DNA from: JBIOJM01 sp044450785
GTDB taxonomy: Bacteria; Planctomycetota; Planctomycetia; Isosphaerales; Isosphaeraceae
Assembly: GCA_044450785.1 (NCBI GenBank)
Contig: JBIOJM010000010.1
Span: 1 to 64,000, forward strand
Length of the DNA: 64,000 nucleotides
Direction: 5' to 3'
The notes under the pieces: generated by a model
The model's database searches: none
What the model saw: the letters and a program-made list of their open reading frames with translations, nothing else
What the model was told of the DNA's origin: nothing
Part shown: positions 7,382 to 15,214 of the stretch, piece by piece
Numbering within the stretch: the first letter of the stretch is position 1
Layout of the letters: each line of letters begins with the position of its first letter
Translations under genes and position numbers: made by a program

Positions 7382-9604
7382 ATGGCCATGCTAGGGCGTG
7401 GCGTCGGACGCGAGTTGGCTGGCGACGTGTTCCCTGCGCTGGGTGTCTTTATCGGCGGCGGGGCGGCTGTGGGCGCAGCGGTGGGGATAATCGTCACCGC
7501 ACTCATGGCGCGTGCCGGCGAGAACTTGCTCCTGCAATTAGCTTTCTGCGGCGCGGCAGGCGCATTCCTTGGCCTGATCGCGGGCCTGAGCCGGGGTGTA
7601 TGGCCACCTGCTCAGCCTTTACAGACACCGGATCCGGAACCAGCGCGAGAGCCTGAGCCCTCGCCTCAGCTCTGGGATCCCTGGCTCGACAACGGTCGGG
7701 ATCCGGAATGGGTGAGTCCGGAACCCGCTGCGGTTGATGATGAGCCGCCGCGTTGTGCGGAGACACTTGGGGGATTTCCGGCCGCGCGTGCGCGTGTCCG
7801 GCCCCGAGTTATCTCGCCCGAGACCGGCGAGGTGGTTCTGCTGGAGGACGAGATCGGTCCGTTGATCCAGGCTGGCCGGTGCGGGTTAGTCGAGGTCTTG
7901 GGCGGGCCCGGCTCCGGCAAGACCACCGTGCTGAGGCATCTGGCGGCGTGTTTACCCCCTTGGGCCCGTGCCCGTGTGCTGCTGCTCGACGAGCCCGAGG
8001 ACGATGTTCTCGTCACTGCCGTCATTACCACGGGCGATCGCCTGGTCATCTCCACGGGGAGGCGATCGTCTTCCTTCAGCCGCGTGGCCAACTATCACTT
8101 TGCCTCCTGGGGTCAGGACGACCTGATTGAGTACCTGCTCTCGGCCCACCGGGACGCTTGCCCCTCGGTAATGGCCCGGCTGAAGGCGGTTGACGAACGT
8201 GGTTTCCTCGAGGGCATCCCCGAGCTCTGGGTCGTCGTACTCGACCGGATGGCCGGCGACGAGTCGATCGGCGATGTCCGCACGGCCCTGTGGTGTGAGC
8301 TGGCGGCGCGGCTGGATGATTCTGTCCTGCGGGAACGTATCGAGGATTTCTGTTTGACTGCCATCGGACAGAATTCCGACGTGGTGCTGGACCTCCCACT
8401 TTCCAAGCTGCCCGGTGGAAAATCGGCCGGGGTGCCATTCGCTGTTGATCTGCTCCGCCTGCTTCGTCACCGTCCGGTGGCGCTCTTGCTGGCTGCTGAC
8501 CGGATCGCCGCCATCGCGGAGCGAGACAGTGTGAGCATGGTTCGGGCCCACCAATTTCCACGCGATTTGATCCAAGACGCAGCCCGGCTGATCGAGGGGA
8601 ACACGCGGGCGCTGCAACACTTGGGCGACTGGGTGAATCAGAGTGAGCGTTATCTGGTTCACCCCATAGCCGCAAGCCTGCTCCACGCCGCGACGCCCGG
8701 CTGGCGACCGAACCCTGGATGTCGACCCCGCCTGCATGGTGCCTATCTCGACCGGGTTGCGTGGTCGGGGTTGGACCTCGAGGGGATGGACCTTGAATTC
8801 GCAGACTTTGAGAAGGCCGATCTCAGCGAGGCAAACCTGAGGCGAGCCTGTGTAAAGCGGACTCGGTTCCACCGCGCCGACCTCCACCGGGCATTGCTGA
8901 CCGAGTGGCGCGCGCAAGGGGCCGACCTGAGCGAGGCCGATCTGCGATCAGTCCGCGCGGATCGTGCCGATTTCATGCAGACCAACCTGTCCGGTGCTCG
9001 TTTGATCGCGGCCAACCTCTGGAAAGCCGATTTTCGAGGAGCCGACATCAACGGCGCCGACTTTACCGGAGCGGTCCTCGAGGACGCGCGCCTGATGGGG
9101 CTGAAGCTGAGCCTGGCCCGGTTTGATGGAGCGCGATTCGGCGGAGCGGACCTGCGCCGCTGTGACCTCGAAGACATGGAGCTGATGGCTCCCGACTTCC
9201 ACGGTGCCAACCTCCGCGGCGCCCTGCTGACCGACTCGCGGATGCCAGGTGCCAACTTCGTCGGCGCTGATCTGCGCGGCACCGGACTGGCCGACGTCGA
9301 CTGGCCGGGCGCCTACCTCTGCGATGCCAACTTGCGCGACGCTTGCTTCCACCTGGGGTCCTCTCGCAGCGGCTTGGTGGGCAGTCCAATCGCCTGCGAG
9401 GGAAGCCGCACCGGGTTCTACACGGATGATTACCACGACCAGGACGTCAAGCCTGCCGAGGAGATCCGCAAGGCCAACCTCCGCGGCGCGGACCTGCGCG
9501 GGGCCAGGATCGAGGGCGTCGACTTCTACCTGGTCGACCTCCGCGACGCGAAATACACCCGGGACCAGGCCGAGCATTTCCGCCATTGCCGGGCCATCCT
9601 TTGA
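7382..9604 (+). CDS. Membrane P-loop NTPase with C-terminal pentapeptide repeats
   Basis: The 740-residue protein starts at an ATG with a strong SD (GGGGGAGGG). Residues about 15-45 and 49-70 are two Gly/Ala-rich membrane segments. Residues about 170-190 contain a Walker A motif, GGPGSGKTT, followed by the acidic strand VLLLDEPEDD. A helical region of about 250 residues follows. Residues about 460-730 are pentapeptide repeats (A[DN]LRGA, ADFTGA), which form a right-handed quadrilateral helix. This resembles NACHT- or STAND-type architecture with pentapeptide repeats as the sensor, but the nucleotide-binding family is not certain. The role is unknown; a membrane-linked signalling or defence protein is possible. 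It is convergent with the GNAT gene. Confidence 0.75.
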   Translation: MAMLGRGVGRELAGDVFPALGVFIGGGAAVGAAVGIIVTALMARAGENLLLQLAFCGAAGAFLGLIAGLSRGVWPPAQPLQTPDPEPAREPEPSPQLWDPWLDNGRDPEWVSPEPAAVDDEPPRCAETLGGFPAARARVRPRVISPETGEVVLLEDEIGPLIQAGRCGLVEVLGGPGSGKTTVLRHLAACLPPWARARVLLLDEPEDDVLVTAVITTGDRLVISTGRRSSSFSRVANYHFASWGQDDLIEYLLSAHRDACPSVMARLKAVDERGFLEGIPELWVVVLDRMAGDESIGDVRTALWCELAARLDDSVLRERIEDFCLTAIGQNSDVVLDLPLSKLPGGKSAGVPFAVDLLRLLRHRPVALLLAADRIAAIAERDSVSMVRAHQFPRDLIQDAARLIEGNTRALQHLGDWVNQSERYLVHPIAASLLHAATPGWRPNPGCRPRLHGAYLDRVAWSGLDLEGMDLEFADFEKADLSEANLRRACVKRTRFHRADLHRALLTEWRAQGADLSEADLRSVRADRADFMQTNLSGARLIAANLWKADFRGADINGADFTGAVLEDARLMGLKLSLARFDGARFGGADLRRCDLEDMELMAPDFHGANLRGALLTDSRMPGANFVGADLRGTGLADVDWPGAYLCDANLRDACFHLGSSRSGLVGSPIACEGSRTGFYTDDYHDQDVKPAEEIRKANLRGADLRGARIEGVDFYLVDLRDAKYTRDQAEHFRHCRAIL

Positions 9605-9620
9605 AGTCGAATCTCCGGTT

Positions 9621-10748
9621 CTACGTATAGGCATAGTCTCCTTCCAGGGGAGTGAGGTGAAACATCGCGTCGTGCGGAATCAGTCCCAGGCGATCTCGGA
9701 TGTGAAACTTCACCGCGAACCGTGAGGCATACCCGCTTCGGCGCAAGGCGTCGGCTGTCCAGGATGTGCTGGCGTAAGCCTGGGCCAGGTCGGCCCCTTG
9801 GTGTACCAGCTCGCGCGTCAAGGCGAGCACCGCAGCATGCCAGCGATCGACGTCGATGTCATCGAGCAAGCAATCGACGATCTTACCGGTGCGGGTGCGT
9901 CCCTGATCCTTGGGAATGACGTTGAGCACGGCGAACCCCCGAAGCCGGCCCTTGTCATCGAGCAGGTGCCAGCCCGACATCGCCTGGCGCGGAAAGCGGA
10001 GAAACGCATTCAACCGGGCCGAATCGCGGCGAGTGAGGATGGCATGCGCCTTGGCCTTCGCGACGAGGGGGGCGATTTCTGGACCAAAGGCCGAAGCTGG
10101 CTGAAGCACGACGGTTGCCCGCGGGGCAGTGGGGAGCCGGGTCAGCCGGCGCGCGGTATCCCGGGCGAGTTGCAACCCGCGCTCCATCGGACTTAATCCG
10201 CTGGTCCGGAGCCAATAGCCCGCGTGGAGGACGCGGGTGTAAACCGGCACGAGGCTCCGCAATTCGTAGCCGGCCCGCTCACCGACCGCTAGCGCCACCT
10301 GGCTGACCCCCAGGCCGAACTGGGTTGCGACCCCTTGATGCGCCTGGCGCATCAAGCTCATGCCCACCGAGCGGTGGTCGGGCGAGCCCAGCCAGTCGGT
10401 GATGTGGATCGTTGCCACTCGCCCCCCGTGGGCCGCGATCGCCTGGCCCTCAAAGGCGGTGCGGCAGAGACCCAGATGGCCGATGATCGACCCTGCCTCG
10501 TTCCGTGCAATGTAGCTGAGCGGGGCATTGGAGTTGGCAGCGGCATCGGCGCCGAGGTCCTGCTCCTTGCCGTCGTCGTGCTGATTGCCGCTGGCAGCGG
10601 ACATCGGCCCCAAGGGCTCCAGATACTTCCAGCGCAACACCTCGGGCGAGGCGAAGTCGGCCTCCGGCTGAGCGTGGAAGCCCGCGGTCAGGAACCGGCT
10701 CAGCTCCGGGAGGTCGTCCAGGGTCAGCGGTTGGATGTCGCGGGGCAT
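9621..10748 (-). CDS. GNAT-like N-acetyltransferase
   Basis: The 375-residue protein begins IQPLTLDDLPELSRFLTAGF, a typical first strand and helix of a GNAT fold. It continues with GHLGLCRTAFEGQAIAAHGGRVATIHITDWLGSPDHRSVGMSLM in the acetyl-CoA-binding position. The Q/RxxGxG/A pyrophosphate loop is only loosely kept (PDHRSVGMSLM). The C-terminal half repeats a weaker acyltransferase-like pattern (LRGFAVLNVI). An insertion of about 25 acidic and Gln-rich residues lies near residue 60. It lies next to polysaccharide genes and may acylate a sugar or amino-sugar, but the substrate cannot be deduced. Confidence 0.65.
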   Translation of the reverse strand: MPRDIQPLTLDDLPELSRFLTAGFHAQPEADFASPEVLRWKYLEPLGPMSAASGNQHDDGKEQDLGADAAANSNAPLSYIARNEAGSIIGHLGLCRTAFEGQAIAAHGGRVATIHITDWLGSPDHRSVGMSLMRQAHQGVATQFGLGVSQVALAVGERAGYELRSLVPVYTRVLHAGYWLRTSGLSPMERGLQLARDTARRLTRLPTAPRATVVLQPASAFGPEIAPLVAKAKAHAILTRRDSARLNAFLRFPRQAMSGWHLLDDKGRLRGFAVLNVIPKDQGRTRTGKIVDCLLDDIDVDRWHAAVLALTRELVHQGADLAQAYASTSWTADALRRSGYASRFAVKFHIRDRLGLIPHDAMFHLTPLEGDYAYT

Positions 10749-11061
10749 GGTTAGTTCGAGGGTGTGGACATCGCCGCCGGCTTTCGGGCGATCGCTGGAA
10801 TGACGACCAAGGCACGATCGAAGCGTTGTTTCAGACGGTTTTCAAAGTCGAATCTCCTTTCCTTCGATCCACAATGCGTTGTGAGACTTCACGCCGATCG
10901 CGAGAATCATGACAATCGTGCCTGTCGCTATCGTTTAGGGCGGCGACTCCGGCTCCTTGACCCGCTTGATATTTTGCCTCACCGATCAGTCCAGCGACAG
11001 CGATCATCAGACTTGACCGGAACGTGATCCACAATCACCGTGATTTTCCAGAGGAAGCACC
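10749..11061. other. Intergenic region without a recognised gene
   Basis: About 313 bases separate two divergent genes. No open frame looks coding and no strong hairpin was seen. It should hold the promoters of the GNAT gene and the SGNH hydrolase gene, and it ends with the SD AGAGGAAG of the latter. Confidence 0.5.
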
Positions 11062-11862
11062 ATGCACCCAATTCGATTCCAACTCGCCGGAATCGCGTGG
11101 CTTTTACTCTCCTGCTCCTTGGTCGCGCGGCAGGATGAAAACGATGCTTACGTCCTGAAGAAACCCGAACATTCCATGGAGGAGATTGACAAAGCTTACG
11201 CTGAGATGTCGCCCGTCAACTACCAGCCGCCCGCGGACCGCTGGCGGCATCTCCCGATCACGGCAGCCGTGCTGGGCAAAGGGGAGGGAAGCCTGCGGAT
11301 CGTGATGCTCGGCGACAGTATCGTCAACGACACGAGCCGCTCACGTTGGGACGACTTGCTGCGGAAGACCTACCCGAAGTGCAAGATCGATCGCACGACG
11401 TGCGTGCGCGGCTTGACCGGCTGCTGGTGGTTCAAGCAGCCGGGGCGGCTGAAGCGGTATGTGCTGGACCTCCATCCCGACTTGCTGATCATCGGGGGCA
11501 TCAGCCATAAAGACGACATCGAGTCGATCCGGGAGGTGATCAAAGCGGTGCGTGCAGCCCAACCCTGCGATGTGCTGCTCGTGAGCGAGGCGTTCGGGAG
11601 ACTGGATCCGCGTGATGATCAGCAGTGGCGATTCGAGATCGATCCCAAGGGGACGAACTACCGCTCGCGGCTGAAGCGGTTAGCGGACGAGGAGAAAACG
11701 GACTTCCTGGACATGACGGCTGAGTGGGGGCGTTACATCCGGGAATCGGGGAAAGATCTGAACTGGTTCAAGCGCGACCCGATTCACGCCAATACACGCG
11801 GTGAGCAGGTCCTGGGCCGGATCTTGGCGACTCACCTCTCGCCATCGGCGAAAGCCCCGTAG
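11062..11862 (+). CDS. Secreted SGNH/GDSL-type hydrolase
   Basis: The 266-residue protein has an N-terminal hydrophobic segment followed by LLSC, which could be a lipobox or part of a plain signal peptide. The mature part shows the SGNH blocks: the nucleophile block VMLGDSIVND, a GG in LIIGGISHKDD, and the last block DPIHANTRG with catalytic Asp and His. These enzymes cleave acyl or ester groups, often on polysaccharides. An SD (AGAGGAAG) precedes the ATG at the right distance. It stands alone, convergent with the large ECF-WD40 gene. Confidence 0.8.
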   Translation: MHPIRFQLAGIAWLLLSCSLVARQDENDAYVLKKPEHSMEEIDKAYAEMSPVNYQPPADRWRHLPITAAVLGKGEGSLRIVMLGDSIVNDTSRSRWDDLLRKTYPKCKIDRTTCVRGLTGCWWFKQPGRLKRYVLDLHPDLLIIGGISHKDDIESIREVIKAVRAAQPCDVLLVSEAFGRLDPRDDQQWRFEIDPKGTNYRSRLKRLADEEKTDFLDMTAEWGRYIRESGKDLNWFKRDPIHANTRGEQVLGRILATHLSPSAKAP

Positions 11863-11904
11863 GGCCAGCAACGGCCGGCCTTGCGGGCTTCGAGTGGCCA
11901 AGAT

Positions 11905-14900
11905 TCATTGCCTTTGCGCAGTGGGTAGGCGGAGAATGACCGTGACGCCGTCCCGCTGGGCGGCCGCCACGAACCGTCCGTCCGGCGCCAGGGCGATCGC
12001 CCAGCACGGGGCGGACAGGTCCCACTCGTGCAGCCGCCGGCCCGAGGCGACGTCGTAGACGCACACCGCCGGCTTCGACGGCTGCCGGCCACCTTGGGAC
12101 AGCTCGTCCGCCGCGATTAGCCGTGTTCCATCGCGGGTAAATGCAACCGAGAAGCCGAAACAGCCCTTGGTGAGGTCGGATAGCCATCGGATCCAATGCA
12201 ACGCCTTGGGGTTCTCACCGGACATGTCCCACAGTCGAGTCCCCCCGTTGGTCCCCGCGGTCAGAATCTTGCCGTTTGGAGAGAAGGCCAATGAAGAGAT
12301 CGGCCAGCCGGTGCCATTAAGGCGGGCTCGCTCGTGTGGCTCAGCACCGGTCAGGTCCCAGAGCCGGATCGAGTGCTCTGGACCGCTGAAGGCGAGGTGA
12401 TCGCTTCCGGGTGAGATGGCCACGACCGGGGGCCATTGGTCGTCGCCGTCGAGCGCGAGCCATTCCTTGGGCTCGGCGCCGGTCAGGTCCCAGAGCCGGA
12501 CCCGATGGTCGTTGCCGCTGGTGGCCAGGGTCTTGCCGTCCGGGGCGAAGGCCAGGGACCAGATCCCCTCGACGTCCCTGGACGGCATAACTCCGGCGGC
12601 CGGTATGGGACGGTTGATCGTCAGCACGCTTCGCTTTGCGGGCTCATTTCCACCGACGTCCCACAACGTCTGACCGCAGACGAGCATCTTGCCGTCAGGG
12701 CTGAAGGCCAGCGGCCAAGACGTGCCCGCGTCGATAACCCGCTTCGGCGACGGGAGCCGCGACAGTGTGTACGGGTCAGCCAGGTCCCAAAGCCGCACCA
12801 ATTCGTCGTCGCCGCCGACCGCGAGCATCTTGCCGTCCGGGGAGAACGCAACCGCCCTCAAGCCACCGATGGGCCCGTTCAGCTTGACCTTCTCCCGCGG
12901 GACGGTGGTCCCCAGATCCCAGGTCCGGAGCAAGTGGTCGCGGCCACCGGAGATCAGCGTCTTGCCATCCGGGCTGAAAGTCAGCACGGTGACGACTCCC
13001 TTGTGTGCTGGGAAAACCGCTCGCTCTATCGGTTCGTCTCCCTTCAGATCCGCGAGCCAGATCGATCCATCGGTCTGCGCCGCAGCGAGCGTATTGCCAT
13101 TTGGGGCGAAGGCCACCATGGAATGATCACTGAGGCTGTAGATTGCCCGGTGTCCGCCGTCCGCCGGGATCCTGAGCAACCCTCGATCCATGGGATCCTC
13201 CTTGGACAGGTCCCAGAGACGGACGCTGCCGTCTTGCTCGAGGGCCGCCAGTATCTTGCCGTTCGGGGCAAACGCGACGGAGATCGTGCTGCTCGAACGC
13301 GGCTGATCAGCCGGCGGCGGCATCGGCGCTTCCTGGTTGGCAGCGATTTCGGGACGGGGTAGGAACGGCGGCAGCGGAACCGATATCGGTGCCCTGAGTG
13401 TAGCTTTCGCTCTCGGCCCGGCGCCAGTCACGTCCCAGAGGCGGACAGATCCGTCTTTCGAGCCGGCTAGCGCCAGGGTCGTGCCGTCGGGCGAGAACGT
13501 CAGCGAATGCACCTCCTGATCGACACCCGGCAGCACGCCGCGCTCGACGGGCTGGGCACCGGACATGTCGAAGAGGTCGACGCTTTTGGCACTGCCGGCG
13601 ACGGCAAGCCTCTTGCCGTCGTGCGAGAACGCGACCGCGTGGATCTGGTTGTTGAAGATGTTATCCTTGCCGCGGGTCGGCAAGAGGGTCGGTCCTTTCG
13701 GGGGTGTGGTGCTGAGGTCCCACACGAAGAAATCGCCGTAGGCACTACCGGCGGCGAGCCAATGACCTGTTGGGGAGATGGCTACACAGTTGACCGACGC
13801 CCGGTTTCCAGCCAGCGCGGCCAGCGGGCGGAGCGTCTCCGCATCCCAGAGGCGGACCTTCTTGTCATCGTCGGCGATGGTGGCGATGAGCTTGCCATCA
13901 GGGCTCATGGCCAGCCCGCGGACCTCACCGGCATGGCGGCCGCGCAGGTCGCCGAGGACAGCCACCACGTTTTCTGGCAGCTCGGCGCCCCGCTTCTCCG
14001 CCGGGATATCAGCCGCCGTCAGCGCATCAAGCGGTGACGGGGACGGTTGCGCCAAGACGCCTGTGTTCGCAAGGCGTTCCAGCAAGACTCTCGTATGGAT
14101 CGTCCAGCCCACTCCAGTCGCGGCGGTGCCCAGGAGAAACACGACGCTTACCGCTCCCCGCAACCGGCTCAGGAACATGGCCCTGATCGCGCCTTTTGTG
14201 AGTGCGGCTGTCGCCGCGGAGATCACCCCGGCCGGTACACTCCCTTGGGCCACCAACACGGCGATCTTGACTGTGTTCTCTCCAAGGGAGGTAGGTACTG
14301 CTGCCCTTGCCTGCTCGCTGGAGATCACCGCAAGGACGGTTCCGGAGAGAGGTGCCAGGCCGCGGTGGAGCAGCCGACTCCGGAGGCGCGTACGTCCCCG
14401 CGCCTGCCGGCTCTTGACCGTGCCAACCGGCCATCCCAGCCGCCAGGCGGCTTCCTCGTGGGTCAGGCCCTCCAGATCGCAAAGCACCACCGCGGCGCGG
14501 TAGCGCGCCGGCAACCGACCAACCTCATCGTGGATCACCGCGCTCAGTTCGTCTCGACCCTTCTCCACGCCCCCCTCATCCCGGATGGATTGTGATGCCA
14601 ACTCGGCGTGCTTTCGCTCATGGGACCGCCGCCGCAGTGCCGAGTCGCGGGCAGAGGCCGAGACCCGCAGTGCCACGGCGTGGAGCCAGGGGCCGAGCGA
14701 GTCCCGTACCCAGAGCGAGCCCACCTTCTGGACCAGGATCAAGAAGACCGCCTGGAAAGCATCCTGGGCGTCGTGCTCGTCGCGCAAGACTGAGCGGCAG
14801 ACGCGTAGCACCATTGGTCCGTGCCGTGCGACCAGAGCCGCGAACGCCGGCTCGGATGCCTCACTCGACCGGCGCGCGAACCGTTCCAGGAGCTGCCGGT

Positions 14901-14979
14901 CCGTCAGCTCGGCCCCGACCCCTTCGCGGAAGATCGCGCCGATGTACCGCAGGACGGTTCTATTCAATTCGATCGCCAT
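11905..14979 (-). CDS. ECF sigma factor fused to a membrane segment and WD40 repeats
   Basis: The 1024-residue protein starts at an ATG with SD GAGGAG. Residues about 30-105 are sigma region 2 (DEHDAQDAFQAVFLIL). Residues about 140-205 are region 4 (LPARYRAAVVLCDLEGLTHEEAAWRLGWPVGTVKSR). A hydrophobic segment, VSVVFLLGTAATGVGW, near 280 probably crosses the membrane. From about 350 to the end are roughly 14 WD40 units (FSPDGKxLA...VRLWDL), enough for two seven-bladed propellers. Sigma factors with such extensions are known in planctomycetes. The propeller may act as a built-in sensor or anti-sigma part outside the cytoplasm or at the membrane. No separate anti-sigma gene is adjacent. Confidence 0.9.
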   Translation of the reverse strand: MAIELNRTVLRYIGAIFREGVGAELTDRQLLERFARRSSEASEPAFAALVARHGPMVLRVCRSVLRDEHDAQDAFQAVFLILVQKVGSLWVRDSLGPWLHAVALRVSASARDSALRRRSHERKHAELASQSIRDEGGVEKGRDELSAVIHDEVGRLPARYRAAVVLCDLEGLTHEEAAWRLGWPVGTVKSRQARGRTRLRSRLLHRGLAPLSGTVLAVISSEQARAAVPTSLGENTVKIAVLVAQGSVPAGVISAATAALTKGAIRAMFLSRLRGAVSVVFLLGTAATGVGWTIHTRVLLERLANTGVLAQPSPSPLDALTAADIPAEKRGAELPENVVAVLGDLRGRHAGEVRGLAMSPDGKLIATIADDDKKVRLWDAETLRPLAALAGNRASVNCVAISPTGHWLAAGSAYGDFFVWDLSTTPPKGPTLLPTRGKDNIFNNQIHAVAFSHDGKRLAVAGSAKSVDLFDMSGAQPVERGVLPGVDQEVHSLTFSPDGTTLALAGSKDGSVRLWDVTGAGPRAKATLRAPISVPLPPFLPRPEIAANQEAPMPPPADQPRSSSTISVAFAPNGKILAALEQDGSVRLWDLSKEDPMDRGLLRIPADGGHRAIYSLSDHSMVAFAPNGNTLAAAQTDGSIWLADLKGDEPIERAVFPAHKGVVTVLTFSPDGKTLISGGRDHLLRTWDLGTTVPREKVKLNGPIGGLRAVAFSPDGKMLAVGGDDELVRLWDLADPYTLSRLPSPKRVIDAGTSWPLAFSPDGKMLVCGQTLWDVGGNEPAKRSVLTINRPIPAAGVMPSRDVEGIWSLAFAPDGKTLATSGNDHRVRLWDLTGAEPKEWLALDGDDQWPPVVAISPGSDHLAFSGPEHSIRLWDLTGAEPHERARLNGTGWPISSLAFSPNGKILTAGTNGGTRLWDMSGENPKALHWIRWLSDLTKGCFGFSVAFTRDGTRLIAADELSQGGRQPSKPAVCVYDVASGRRLHEWDLSAPCWAIALAPDGRFVAAAQRDGVTVILRLPTAQRQ

Positions 14980-15214
14980 TGCCTTGATCTCCTCTCGGCT
15001 ACTCCCAATCTGGTCAGTAATGAGACGAGAGGATCAGATGGTTCCCACTTTTCCGGAATGCTGGGCCAGTTTGCGGTCGGACAGCTAATTTCGGCCGAGG
15101 CCGGTGTTCCAACCGATCGGTCATGCGGCATTGCCCGAAAGAGACGCCAGTTGATTTGATTCGTGCCATCCATCATTCTGATTGCTTTCGAGACCAGTTG
15201 TGAAGGAGAGATGC

